A DNA stretch of 64,000 nt from Janthinobacterium sp051380735. Its GTDB lineage: Bacteria; Pseudomonadota; Gammaproteobacteria; Burkholderiales; Burkholderiaceae_D. How positions within the stretch are numbered: position 1 is the first letter of the stretch; each line of letters opens with the position of its first letter. Both the position numbers and the translations under genes were made by a program. The DNA lies in assembly GCF_051380735.1 (NCBI RefSeq), contig NZ_JBNYXQ010000010.1, forward strand, positions 1 through 64,000, read 5' to 3'. The notes beneath the pieces are model-generated. The model saw only the letters and a list, made by a program, of their open reading frames with translations, ran no database searches and was not told the DNA's origin. Positions 54,335 through 62,962 of this stretch are shown here, in pieces.

Positions 54335-54754
54335 ATGCCCGTCCTACGCCTGCCGCAGCTTCTTCTTGCTTATGTTGTGACCCTGGTCGCCTTTCTGGCG
54401 GTCGATGCCTTGTGGCTGGGCATCGTGATGAAACAGGCGTATGCCGCCTGGCTGGGATCCTTGATGCTGGCGCAGCCCAAGTTGCTGGCGGCCGGCCTGT
54501 TCTACCTGTTATATGTGGTGGGGCTGCTGGTGTTTGCCGTGGTGCCGGGCTTGCGTGAGCGCAGCTGGCGCGCGACGGCCTGGCGCGCCGCCTTGCTGGG
54601 GCTGGTGTCCTACGGTACCTATGACCTGACCAATCATGCGACGCTGAAAGACTGGCCCCTCGCGCTGACGGTGACCGACCTGGTGTGGGGCGCCGTGCTG
54701 TCTTGCCTGTCGGCCACGGCGGGTCATGCGGCCGCCAGCCGGTTCAAGGCTTGA
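54335..54754 (+). CDS. DUF2177 family membrane protein
   Basis: A 139-residue protein with four membrane helices (LLLAYVVTLVAFLAVDALWLGIVM at the start). The VDALWLG and YDLTNHATLKDWPLALTVTDLVWG motifs are typical of DUF2177. Function is not known. Its end overlaps the convergent PP2C gene by 11 nt. Confidence 0.87.
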   Translation: MPVLRLPQLLLAYVVTLVAFLAVDALWLGIVMKQAYAAWLGSLMLAQPKLLAAGLFYLLYVVGLLVFAVVPGLRERSWRATAWRAALLGLVSYGTYDLTNHATLKDWPLALTVTDLVWGAVLSCLSATAGHAAASRFKA

Positions 54755-55673
54755 TGCGCAGCGCCACCAGGGTCAGATTATCGCTGTGCAAACCTGCCGG
54801 TGGGTGCGACAGGAAATCGGTGAACAGGGCCTCGCTGGCCTGCGCCGCCGTGCGGCCTGCGCACAGGGCCGGCCAGCGCGCCAGCACGCTGGCCGGGTCG
54901 AGACATGACCAAAAGCCGTCGCTGGCCAGCAAGTAAAGCGCATCGCGGCGCAGCCGCAGTGCGCGGCGGTCACCCATGCTGGCCAGGAAAGGTGGCAGAT
55001 TGCGCTCATCGAGTGCATAGAGTCCGGTAGCAAGCCTGTGCGGGTTGACCATCACATTACCCAGTATAAAAGCTTGCGAGATTTGCGGTTGGTGTTCGCC
55101 ATACACCTGGCTGCGCCATTGCCGCTCGCTGATCACGCCTTGCATGGCGTACACGGTGGCTGGCACATGGTCGATCGTCAGGGCTGTCACGGCGCCATCG
55201 GCCACTTCGTACAGGCGCGAATCGCCCACGTGATACAGCAGCGGCGCTTGCTGCGGCGCAATTTCAAGCAGGGTCAAGGTGGTGCCGGGCGGGCGCGACC
55301 GGGCCTCGGGGCCGGTATCGAAAGCAGCTTGCAGGCGTGCGTGCAACTGGTCCATCTGCTGCGCCAGGGTTGTCGTGTCGGAGCAAGCCGGCATAGCCAG
55401 CAAGCCCTGCACGGTGGCTTCGGCCGCCTCGCGGCCATGGCCATGGCCACCCATGCCATCAAGCACGGCCAGGCGCACATGGCCAGCCGGCCAGCCTGCC
55501 ACCTGGCCCCGCCATGGTGTTTGCCCAACCAGGCAGGCGGCTTGGCCAGTGGCGTCGATCAGCAGGAAGTTGTCCTGGTTCTCGCGCCGCGCCATCGGGC
55601 CGGCACCCACGCTGCTGCCGGCTGCGGCATCCAGTCCCGGGCCGAAATCGAATTCGTCTTTGATAAAGTACAT
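54744..55673 (-). CDS. PP2C-type Ser/Thr protein phosphatase
   Basis: A 309-residue PPM phosphatase starting MYFIKDEFDFGPG at 55673. The metal-binding motifs are intact: RRENQDNF (D34), VLDGMGGHGHG (D72), LASDGFWS and HSDNLTLVAL. It has no membrane segment or sensor domain. With a Hanks-type kinase and an FHA protein within 10 kb, it is the natural eraser for the same phosphorylation sites, although it is in its own transcription unit. Confidence 0.9.
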   Translation of the reverse strand: MYFIKDEFDFGPGLDAAAGSSVGAGPMARRENQDNFLLIDATGQAACLVGQTPWRGQVAGWPAGHVRLAVLDGMGGHGHGREAAEATVQGLLAMPACSDTTTLAQQMDQLHARLQAAFDTGPEARSRPPGTTLTLLEIAPQQAPLLYHVGDSRLYEVADGAVTALTIDHVPATVYAMQGVISERQWRSQVYGEHQPQISQAFILGNVMVNPHRLATGLYALDERNLPPFLASMGDRRALRLRRDALYLLASDGFWSCLDPASVLARWPALCAGRTAAQASEALFTDFLSHPPAGLHSDNLTLVALRIKP

Positions 55674-55775
55674 CGGTAATGGCAGCCCTGGTGAGTATCG
55701 ATATTGATTATTAATATGGCTAGACTGATACAGCTTAGCCGATCTTGCCTGCGGGCGATACCTTGAACTGACCTG

Positions 55776-55820
55776 AAAAAAAAGCAAAAAACCTGCGGCA
55801 GCGTTGCTGGCGCAGGTTTT
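55776..55820 (-). terminator. Rho-independent terminator of the glycine-zipper gene
   Basis: On the minus strand, AAAACCTGCG-N13-CGCAGGTTTT (55788-55820) is followed by a T-rich tract (complement of 55776-55787). It lies 19 bp after the gene stop at 55839. Confidence 0.85.
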
Positions 55821-55838
55821 GTTCAGGTGCGGACGCGC

Positions 55839-56294
55839 TTAGCGGCGGTGTCCCCAGCCACGGTCATCGCGGTAGCCGCGACGGTCATCCCAGCGGTCGT
55901 GGTCACGGTAGTAGCCACGGCCCGGTTGCACGTACACCACCGGTGGCGGGCCGTAGTAGCGTGGTGGCGGCGCGTAGTACACGGGGCGCGGCGCAGGTTG
56001 GTAGTAGACGGGACGCGGCGCGGGCTGATAGTACACGGGCGGCGGGCTCTGGTAATACGTGCCGCGGTAGCCACGGTCATAACCACGATCGCCCGTGCGC
56101 AAGCTGTTGCCGACGGCGGCACCGATCACGCCGCCAACGATCGCGCCGTTGGTACCGCCAGTGTTGTTGCCGATCGCTGCTCCGACGACGGCGCCGGCAA
56201 CGGTATTGAAGTCGCGGTCACCGGCGGCCGTTGCTGCCGACGAGACAGCTACAGCCGCTACCATTACCGCACCCAGGAGTTTCTTGTTCAACAT
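55839..56294 (-). CDS. Glycine-zipper envelope protein with Pro/Tyr repeats
   Basis: A 151-residue exported protein from 56294 (MLNKKLLGAVMVAAVAVSSAATAA), preceded by AAGGAA. A glycine-zipper region (VAGAVVGAAIGNNTGGTNGAIVGGVIGAAVG) follows the signal peptide. The C-terminal half has repeated PVYYQPAPRP units and an Arg/Asp/Tyr-rich tail. It resembles the YMGG/glycine-zipper 2TM group of cell-envelope proteins. Its promoter shares the architecture of the YXWGXW gene. Confidence 0.85.
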   Translation of the reverse strand: MLNKKLLGAVMVAAVAVSSAATAAGDRDFNTVAGAVVGAAIGNNTGGTNGAIVGGVIGAAVGNSLRTGDRGYDRGYRGTYYQSPPPVYYQPAPRPVYYQPAPRPVYYAPPPRYYGPPPVVYVQPGRGYYRDHDRWDDRRGYRDDRGWGHRR

Positions 56295-56341
56295 GGCATT
56301 TCCTTCCAATCCGGCGAGATCACAGTGATCTGCATGAATGA

Positions 56342-56392
56342 ACTATAGCGGCCGCACAAACCTTGATCCATGTCTAATACAACTTATTACAA
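56342..56392 (-). promoter_or_regulatory. Promoter module TTGTAATAAGTT-N33-TATAGT, copy 2
   Basis: On the minus strand TTGTAATAAGTT (56381-56392) is followed after exactly 33 nt by TATAGT (56342-56347), 47 nt before the ATG at 56294. The N33 sequence differs from copy 1, except for a common CGC just before TATAGT, so the conserved parts stand out as functional elements. Confidence 0.6.
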
Positions 56393-56413
56393 TCCGTCCA
56401 TGTCCGTAACAAG

Positions 56414-56962
56414 TTAATCATGCGTGTGCTGCGTGGCGCGCCGGGCCTGCCACTCCGGCCGCAGCAGGCCATACATCCTGGCGTCGCGCATCACGCCGTT
56501 GATAAAGAACGCCTGGCGCAGCACGCCTTCCTGCGTAAAGCCGCATTTTTACGCAATCCGCTCGGAGCCGGTGTTGAGCGGATCCATCAGCAGCTCCAGC
56601 CGGTGATAAGGGTAGGCCTTGAACAGATAGTCGACCAGCAGTTGCGTCGCCTCGCTGGTATAGCCGCGTCCGTTGTTTTGCGGATCGAACAAACGGTAGC
56701 CAATCTCGCGGCTGGTCGGGGTGCGGCTCTTGAAATGGGTAATGGTGCCGATCATGGCCTGGTGCTGGTCTTCAATGATGAACAGCTCGCTGTCTTCGGT
56801 GACGAAGCCGGTTTGCATGAAGTCGCGCCGGATCGCCTCGGGCGACCTGAGCTGCGACGAAAAGAATGCCCCGCGCGAGGGCAGGTCGTTGACCAGGGCA
56901 ATATAGGTGGCCAGGTCGGCGGCCTGCAGGTGGCGCAAGCTGCACAATGTTCCTTTGATCAT
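56414..56962 (-). pseudogene. GNAT N-acetyltransferase with in-frame premature stop
   Basis: The gene starts MIKGTLCSLRHLQAADL at 56962 after GGGAAA and reads through a GNAT core (EIGYRLFDPQNNGRGYTSEATQLLVDYLF). At 56549-56551 an in-frame TAA interrupts GSERIA / KCGFTQEG. The same frame then continues for 44 codons with the normal end of the family (EGVLRQAFFINGVMRDARMYGLLRPEW) to a stop at 56414-56416. One base change would restore it. It is a recent pseudogene, a readthrough gene or a sequencing error. Confidence 0.83.
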
Positions 56963-57101
56963 GATATTTCCCGTAACAAGGCAGGCCCCATGGTAAGCGA
57001 TAGCGGCCGCGGCAGGCAATCGGCGGGCTTCAAAGTTGCTGCAAACAAAGATCAAATGCGCTATCGTGCCGGGCTGCCCCATCCACTTTTACAGGACTCG
57101 C

Positions 57102-58535
57102 ATGCCTTCAGTACCATTTCACCGCTCCCTTGTTTCCGTGCTGCTGGGCAGCGTCGTCAGTGCCGGTGCACTGGCCGCCGCGCCGGGCAATGACCCGGCT
57201 GCGCTGGCGCAAGTGCGCGACACTGCGCTGCAAAGCGACTGGGCGTATGCGCGCCTGGCCGACATGACCGACCTGATCGGTCCGCGCCTGTCCGGTTCGG
57301 CCGGCGCCGCTGCCGCCGTCGAGCAGGTGGCCGCCACCATGCGCGGCCTCGGTGCAAAAGTCAGCTTGCAGCCAGTCAAAGTGCCGCACTGGGTGCGCGG
57401 TGTGGAAACGGCGCAAATCGTCGATTATGCTGGCCGTCCGCAAGGTGTTATGCAGCGCGTGGTACTGACCGCCCTGGGCGGCTCGGGCGCCACGCCTGCC
57501 AGCGGCCTGACAGCACCCTTGATCATCGTCAAGAGCTTCGAGGAACTGAACGCACGCGCCGCTGAAGTGAAAGGCGCCATCGTGCTGATCGACGCGCCAT
57601 TCGACCAGGAAATGGCCGAACGCGGCCTGGCTGGCGTCACCTACGGCCAGGGTTCGCGCTTCCGCTTTGGCGGCCCGAAAGCAGCGGCCGAACTGGGCGC
57701 CGCCGCCGCGCTGGTGCGCTCGATCGGCGGCGCCGATTTCCGCATTCCCCACGCCGGTGCAACCGGCCTGGAAGACGGCAAGCGCATCCCGGCCGCCGCC
57801 GTGACGGTCGAAGACGCGCTGCTGATAGCGCGCCTGGCTGCGCGCGGACCGATGAAAATGCATCTGACCCTGACCCCGCAAAACCTGCCCGACGCCGACA
57901 GCTACAACGTGATCGCCGACTGGCCGGGCACCGACAAGGCCGGCGAAGTGGTGATCGTTTCCGGCCACCTCGACTCGTGGGACCTGGCCACTGGTGCGCA
58001 TGACGACGGCGCCGGCGTGGTGGCGGCAATGGGTGTGATCGAAACCCTGAAAAAGCTCGACTACCGCCCGCGCCGCACCATCCGCGTGATTGCCTGGATG
58101 AACGAGGAAAACGGCGGCCGTGGCGGCCAGGCCTATTTCGAGGCGAACCAGCAATCGCTGGCCAAACAGTACGCCGCCATTGAAATGGACATGGGCGCCG
58201 GGCGCCCGTTCGGCATCCTGGCCAGCGTCGGGCCGAAATCGGAAAAACTGTTTGCGCCCTTGCGCTCGGCCCTGCAGCCGATCGGCGCGCACGCCTTTAC
58301 CCGCCGCGACGCGCTGGGCTCGGGCGATTTGCACCGGCTTGAAAAAGGCGGCGTGCCGAGCTTCGAGCCGCTGGTCGACAGCCATAGTTACTTCCACTAC
58401 CACCACACGCCGGCCGATACGCTGGACAAGGTGGACCCGGCCAACCTGAAGCGCAACGTGGCGCTGATGTCGTCGCTGGCCTGGTATCTGGCCAATCTCG
58501 ATGGCGAGATCGGCAGGGCGCCCGAGCAGGAGTAA
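57102..58535 (+). CDS. Secreted M28 family metallopeptidase with PA-like domain
   Basis: A 477-residue peptidase from 57102, with AGGA 6 nt upstream and a signal peptide (LVSVLLGSVVSAGALAAA). Residues ~120-260 form a PA-like insert. The di-zinc site is visible: VSGHLDSWD, TGAHDDGAG, MNEENGG, AIEMDMGAG and HYHHTPADT. This is the pattern of aminopeptidases/carboxypeptidases of the M28 family. It acts outside the cytoplasm on peptides. Confidence 0.92.
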   Translation: MPSVPFHRSLVSVLLGSVVSAGALAAAPGNDPAALAQVRDTALQSDWAYARLADMTDLIGPRLSGSAGAAAAVEQVAATMRGLGAKVSLQPVKVPHWVRGVETAQIVDYAGRPQGVMQRVVLTALGGSGATPASGLTAPLIIVKSFEELNARAAEVKGAIVLIDAPFDQEMAERGLAGVTYGQGSRFRFGGPKAAAELGAAAALVRSIGGADFRIPHAGATGLEDGKRIPAAAVTVEDALLIARLAARGPMKMHLTLTPQNLPDADSYNVIADWPGTDKAGEVVIVSGHLDSWDLATGAHDDGAGVVAAMGVIETLKKLDYRPRRTIRVIAWMNEENGGRGGQAYFEANQQSLAKQYAAIEMDMGAGRPFGILASVGPKSEKLFAPLRSALQPIGAHAFTRRDALGSGDLHRLEKGGVPSFEPLVDSHSYFHYHHTPADTLDKVDPANLKRNVALMSSLAWYLANLDGEIGRAPEQE

Positions 58536-58596
58536 GCGTAATAAACGCGGTTACTGCGCCCAGCCCTGGCTGAGACCGATGGTCTGGGCCGCTTTT

Positions 58597-58989
58597 TCAG
58601 CTTCCATCATGGTCCAGGTCGAGGAAGTCATCGTTCTCGGAATAATGATTGAGGCAAGAGACAAATTCGTCGATGCTGGCGTCATTTTTTTGCGAATAGG
58701 CCAGATCGATGACGTCCTGAAAATTCTGGCAGGAATAATGAAATTCCAGATGATTTTTCAGGACGTGGTCTGGATAGACCTTGTTGTCATTGGCATCAAT
58801 TTCAACGCACGGGCCAACATATAGCATCGAGTTCGCGTTCAATTCCTCATTTTCAGCGATGTACACGTCGTACAGATTCTCCGGTATATAGCGTTCTTTT
58901 CCATTCTGGTCGAAGTCACGGTCGGCTTTGTTCTTTACAATTTCTACCAGTTCCTTGACGCCATATGACCGGCCAATGTCCAATTTCAT
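58597..58989 (-). CDS. Hypothetical acidic protein, 130 aa
   Basis: A 130-residue, strongly acidic soluble protein (MKLDIGRSYGVKELVEIVKNK) ending in an Asp-rich tail (ENDDFLDLDHDG). The DNA is visibly more AT-rich than its neighbours. The DASIDEFVSCLNHYSENDDFL segment recalls small immunity-type proteins, but no family can be named with confidence. It has no partner toxin gene beside it. Confidence 0.6.
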   Translation of the reverse strand: MKLDIGRSYGVKELVEIVKNKADRDFDQNGKERYIPENLYDVYIAENEELNANSMLYVGPCVEIDANDNKVYPDHVLKNHLEFHYSCQNFQDVIDLAYSQKNDASIDEFVSCLNHYSENDDFLDLDHDGS

Positions 58990-59044
58990 TCGTATCCTTT
59001 GTTGATTTGTCTGCTCTTCAGCATGTTTATTGCATTAGGAGGGG

Positions 59045-59905
59045 TCAGAGGGCGTTCAGCGGTATTTTCAGATAGCGCACGCCATTTTCTTCCGGCTCGG
59101 GCAGCTTGCCCGCGTTGATGTTGACCTGGATCGCCGGCAATATCAATGCCGGCATGTCCAGGGTGGCGTCGCGACCCGTGCGCAGGGCCACGAACTGTTC
59201 TTCCGTGATGCCGTCGCGCAGATGGATATTGCTGGCGCGCTGTGCGGCCACCGTGGTTTCCCAGCGCGCCTCGCGGCCGGCCGGCGGGTAGTCGTGGCAC
59301 ATGAAGAGGCGCGTGGCCGGCGGCAGCGCCAGCAGGCGCTGTGCCGAGCGGTAGAGCAGGGCCGCCGAGCCGCCCGGAAAGTCGCAGCGGGCCGAGCCCA
59401 CGTCGGGCATGAACAGGGTGTCACCGACAAATACGGCGTCGCCGATCTGGTAGGCCAGGTCGGCTGGCGTGTGGCCCGGCACGTGCAGCGCGCGCACTTC
59501 CAGCGCGCCGATATGAAACACCTGGTCGGGTGCGAACAGCTGGTCGAATTGCGAGCCGTCGGCGGGGGCGCCATGCTGGTGATAGACGTCGGCAAACGCT
59601 CTTTGCACCGTCTGGATGGCAGCGCCGATGGCCACCTCGCCGCCCAGTTGCCGCTGCAGATACGGTGCTGCCGACAGGTGGTCGGCGTGAGCATGGGTTT
59701 CCAGCAGCCAGCGGCATGTCAACTTGTGTTCGCGCACAAAGGCGATCACTTTGTCGGCCGAGGCGGTGGCCGTACGGCCCGCCTTGGGATCGTAGTCGAG
59801 CACCGAATCGATCACGGCGCAGGCGCCGCCTTCGCCTTCATACACCACATAGGTGACGGTGGCGGTGGCGGGGTCGAAGAAGGCTTGTATTTGGGGCATC
59901 ATCAT
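59045..59905 (-). CDS. MBL-fold metallo-hydrolase (ETHE1/Blh-like)
   Basis: A 286-residue metallo-beta-lactamase-fold protein, start placed at the MMMPQIQAFFDP cluster (59905). The motif THAHADHLSAA, the His in HVPGHTPADL, the Asp in VFVGDTLFMPDVGSARCDF and the His in FMCHDYPP make up the metal site seen in persulfide dioxygenase-like (ETHE1/Blh) proteins. Sulphur oxidation is possible but not shown by neighbouring genes. Confidence 0.87.
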   Translation of the reverse strand: MMMPQIQAFFDPATATVTYVVYEGEGGACAVIDSVLDYDPKAGRTATASADKVIAFVREHKLTCRWLLETHAHADHLSAAPYLQRQLGGEVAIGAAIQTVQRAFADVYHQHGAPADGSQFDQLFAPDQVFHIGALEVRALHVPGHTPADLAYQIGDAVFVGDTLFMPDVGSARCDFPGGSAALLYRSAQRLLALPPATRLFMCHDYPPAGREARWETTVAAQRASNIHLRDGITEEQFVALRTGRDATLDMPALILPAIQVNINAGKLPEPEENGVRYLKIPLNAL

Positions 59906-60075
59906 GGTGGCGTGGTGCTGGCAGGGATGCTCATTATATCGCCGTGATCGCTTGAGAAATATCTCGGATCGCGATTTGATATGTAAAAACCGCATATCAA
60001 GCAGGGCCTGCCGATGCAAGGTGCGCGCATGCGCCCGGGCTTCGTGCTAACCTGATTGTCACAAGGAGGAAGTCC

Positions 60076-60318
60076 ATGAACGATACTACTGCACGTAGCG
60101 AACAGTACCGCGGTTTCACGATCTCGGTGACGCCGCAAAAGGATAATGACGACCTGTGGGATTTCACCTACCACCTGCAGCGCGAAGCCGGTGCCGAGGG
60201 CGAAGCCAAGGACATTGAGCGCAGCCGCACCCTGGGTGGTTATGCCACGCCCGAGACCGCTTGCACGGCTGGCCTGGAAGTGGCGAAAACGGAAGTGGAC
60301 AATCTGCTGCGTCCTTGA
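60076..60318 (+). CDS. Small hypothetical protein, 80 aa (paralogue of next gene)
   Basis: An 80-residue protein with a very strong AAGGAGG ribosome site. It contains YRGFTISVTPQKD near the start and a helical C-terminus (TACTAGLEVAKTEVDNLL). The following gene has the same layout (YKGWEIVPLA ... AACEEAVRQIDNII), so the two are probably divergent paralogues of a small alpha/beta fold. Function unknown. Confidence 0.75.
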   Translation: MNDTTARSEQYRGFTISVTPQKDNDDLWDFTYHLQREAGAEGEAKDIERSRTLGGYATPETACTAGLEVAKTEVDNLLRP

Positions 60319-60353
60319 GACGCCGGTTTTCTTTATTGCGCAAGGAGTAGCCC

Positions 60354-60602
60354 ATGAACAGCAGTTCCAAGATCCACTATAAAGGCTGGGAAATCGTTCC
60401 CCTGGCCGTACCGACCAGCGATGGCAAATGGTCGGCCAGTTGCGATATCGAACGCGCCACCGCCGAAAGGCTGGAAGTGTTCGAAGGCTCGACCATGCAA
60501 TTCGTGCGTGACGACGAAGACGGCGCAATTGCTGCCGCCTGCGAAGAAGCTGTACGCCAGATCGACAATATCATTGCCAACCCGCTGGTGCGCCTCGCCT
60601 GA
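60354..60602 (+). CDS. Small hypothetical protein, 82 aa (paralogue of previous gene)
   Basis: An 82-residue protein 35 bp after its relative, with AAGGAG upstream (MNSSSKIHYKGWEIVPLAV). It is likely co-transcribed with the previous gene. The fold seems the same: a short beta region with a WSASCDIER strand and a C-terminal helix. Function unknown. Confidence 0.75.
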   Translation: MNSSSKIHYKGWEIVPLAVPTSDGKWSASCDIERATAERLEVFEGSTMQFVRDDEDGAIAAACEEAVRQIDNIIANPLVRLA

Positions 60603-60659
60603 GGCGGCCACGCATCGCCTGTCGCAGCCGGCACTCGCTGGCTGTTTTTATTTCAGCAA

Positions 60660-60705
60660 CGTTTCACCTATGTTTCAAAGTGAAACTTGAAACATAAGTG
60701 AAACG
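60660..60705. promoter_or_regulatory. 46-nt palindrome upstream of prpB (enhancer-binding site)
   Basis: Positions 60660-60705 form a near-perfect 46-nt inverted repeat built from GTTTCA/TGAAAC units: CGTTTCAC and GTGAAACG at the ends, TATGTTTCAA and TTGAAACATA inside. A further TTGAAACG half-site follows at about 60711-60718. It lies about 120 nt upstream of the sigma-54 -24 box, the expected place for a PrpR-type enhancer-binding protein. Confidence 0.7.
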
Positions 60706-60826
60706 TCATGTTGAAACGCCAGACCACTTTCTATTCCATACCCTTTATCACCTGCCACCCGCCAGCCGCCACCAGGCCGCCGTTTTCCCTATGGCGAAGC
60801 AATTTTGGGTAGAACAATGCGCTAGC

Positions 60827-60842
60827 TGGCACGGCATTTGCT
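60827..60842 (+). promoter_or_regulatory. Sigma-54 (RpoN) promoter of the prp operon
   Basis: TGGCACGGCATTTGCT is a perfect match to the sigma-54 consensus TGGCACG-N4-TTGCW. It lies 53 nt before the prpB ATG in the correct orientation, with a long dyad upstream for its activator. Confidence 0.9.
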
Positions 60843-60895
60843 GTAACGATGTTCATAGCAGGTCCATGAAACATTCGAACCCATAAGGTGAACAT

Positions 60896-61783
60896 ATGAG
60901 TCTTTACTCCGCAGGTGCCGCATTTCGCAAGGCCGTCCAGGAAGAATCCCCGTTGCAAGTGGTGGGTGCCATCAATGCCAACCACGCCCTGCTGGCCAAG
61001 CGCGCCGGTTTCAAGGCCATCTACCTGTCCGGCGGCGGTGTCGCGGCCGGCTCGCTGGGCTTGCCTGATCTGGGCATCTCCAACCTGGACGATGTGCTGA
61101 CCGATATCCGCCGCATCACCGACGTGTGCGACCTGCCGCTGCTGGTCGACGCCGATACCGGTTTCGGCTCGTCCGCCTTCAATGTGGCGCGCACCGTGAA
61201 ATCGATGATCAAGGCTGGCGCGGCCGCCCTGCATATCGAAGACCAGGTGGGTGCCAAGCGCTGCGGTCATCGCCCGGGCAAGGAAATCGTCAGCAAGGAA
61301 GAAATGGTCGACCGCATCAAGGCCGCCGTCGATGCGCGCACCGACCCGGACTTCGTCATCATGGCGCGCACCGATGCGCTGGCCGTCGATGGCCTGGAAG
61401 CGGCACTGGAACGGGCCGTGGCCTGCGTCGAAGCCGGCGCCGACATGATCTTCCCGGAAGCGATCACCGACCTCGAGATGTACACCACCTTCGCCAACGC
61501 CGTGAAAGTGCCGGTGCTGGCCAATATCACCGAATTTGGCGCCACGCCCCTGTTCACGGTGGACCAGCTGCGCGGCGCCGATGTAGGCCTGGTACTGTAT
61601 CCGCTGTCGGCCTTCCGCGCCATGAACAAGGCCGCCGAAAACGTCTACATGGCGCTGCGCCGCGACGGCACGCAACAGAATGTATTGGACACCATGCAGA
61701 CGCGCATGGAACTGTATGAATCGATCAACTACCACGACTTCGAACAAAAACTCGACGCGCTGTTTGCCGCGCAAAAGAAATAA
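60896..61783 (+). CDS. prpB: Methylisocitrate lyase
   Basis: A 295-residue PEP-mutase-family lyase that splits 2-methylisocitrate to pyruvate and succinate. The active-site motif is AKRCGHRPGKE, and the metal site lies in LLVDADTGFG. AAGGTG lies 5-6 nt before the ATG. It is first in the prpB-prpC-acnD operon for propionate use through the 2-methylcitrate cycle. Confidence 0.97.
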   Translation: MSLYSAGAAFRKAVQEESPLQVVGAINANHALLAKRAGFKAIYLSGGGVAAGSLGLPDLGISNLDDVLTDIRRITDVCDLPLLVDADTGFGSSAFNVARTVKSMIKAGAAALHIEDQVGAKRCGHRPGKEIVSKEEMVDRIKAAVDARTDPDFVIMARTDALAVDGLEAALERAVACVEAGADMIFPEAITDLEMYTTFANAVKVPVLANITEFGATPLFTVDQLRGADVGLVLYPLSAFRAMNKAAENVYMALRRDGTQQNVLDTMQTRMELYESINYHDFEQKLDALFAAQKK

Positions 61784-61807
61784 TCACACCTATATCCGGA
61801 GATCACA

Positions 61808-62962
61808 ATGACTGCACCACAAGCTGCCACTTTCAAGCCTAAAAAATCCGTCGCCCTGTCCGGCGTTACCGCCGGCAATACCGCCCTGTGCTCGGTCGGC
61901 AAGACCGGCAACGATCTGCACTACCGCGGCTACGACATCCTGGACGTGGCCGACAGCTGCGAGTTCGAGGAAATCGCCTATCTGCTGGTGCACGGCAAGT
62001 TGCCGAACACGGGCGAGCTGAAAGGCTACAAGGCCAAGCTCAAGTCCTTGCGCGGACTGCCCGCCAATGTCAAGGCGGCGCTCGAAGCGCTGCCGGCCGG
62101 CGCGCATCCGATGGATGTGATGCGCACCGGCGTGTCGGTACTGGGCTGCACCCTGCCTGAAAAAGATGACCACAATGTGCCGGGCGCGCGCGATATCGCC
62201 GACCGCCTGATGGCCTCGTTCGGCTCCATGCTGCTGTACTGGTACCACTACAGCCATAACGGCAAGCGCATCGAAGTGGAAACCGACGACGACTCGATCG
62301 GTGGCCACTTCCTGCATCTGCTGCACGGCAAGAAGCCGTCGGCCTCGTGGGAAAAAGCCATGCACACTTCCCTGATCCTGTACGCGGAACACGAGTTCAA
62401 TGCGTCCACCTTCACCAGCCGCGTGATCGCCGGCACGGGTTCGGACATCCACTCGGCCATCACCGGCGCCATCGGCGCACTGCGCGGCCCGAAACACGGC
62501 GGCGCGAATGAAGTGGCGCTCGATATCCAGAAACGTTACGACAGTGCCGACGAAGCCGAAGCTGATATCCGCGAACGCGTCGCCAACAAGGAAGTGGTGA
62601 TCGGCTTTGGCCATCCGGTCTACACGATTTCCGACCCGCGCAACAAGGTCATCAAGGAAGTAGCCCGCTCGCTGTCGCAGGAAGCGGGATCGACCAAGAT
62701 GTTCGATATCGCCGAACGGCTGGAATCGGTCATGTGGGAGATCAAGAACATGTTCCCGAACCTGGACTGGTTCTCGGCCGTGTCGTACCACATGATGGGC
62801 GTGCCAACGGCGATGTTCACCCCGCTGTTCGTTATCTCGCGTACCTCGGGCTGGGCGGCCCACATTATCGAACAGCGCATCGACAATAAAATCATCCGCC
62901 CCAGCGCCAACTACGTGGGCCCGGAAGACTTGCAGTTCGTGCCGATCAGCGAGCGCACATAA
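61808..62962 (+). CDS. prpC: 2-methylcitrate synthase
   Basis: A 384-residue citrate-synthase-family enzyme joining propionyl-CoA and oxaloacetate. Motifs include GNDLHYRGYDILDVAD near the start, the catalytic region GPKHGGANE and VIGFGHPVYTISDPRN. The stop TAATG overlaps the acnD start by one base. It follows prpB by 24 bp. Confidence 0.96.
   Translation: MTAPQAATFKPKKSVALSGVTAGNTALCSVGKTGNDLHYRGYDILDVADSCEFEEIAYLLVHGKLPNTGELKGYKAKLKSLRGLPANVKAALEALPAGAHPMDVMRTGVSVLGCTLPEKDDHNVPGARDIADRLMASFGSMLLYWYHYSHNGKRIEVETDDDSIGGHFLHLLHGKKPSASWEKAMHTSLILYAEHEFNASTFTSRVIAGTGSDIHSAITGAIGALRGPKHGGANEVALDIQKRYDSADEAEADIRERVANKEVVIGFGHPVYTISDPRNKVIKEVARSLSQEAGSTKMFDIAERLESVMWEIKNMFPNLDWFSAVSYHMMGVPTAMFTPLFVISRTSGWAAHIIEQRIDNKIIRPSANYVGPEDLQFVPISERT

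Noticed and set aside
60660..60720. GTTTCA repeats considered as CRISPR-like repeats
   Set aside because: Units are only 6-10 nt, arranged as an inverted repeat without spacers, and located in front of a sigma-54 promoter. They fit an activator site.
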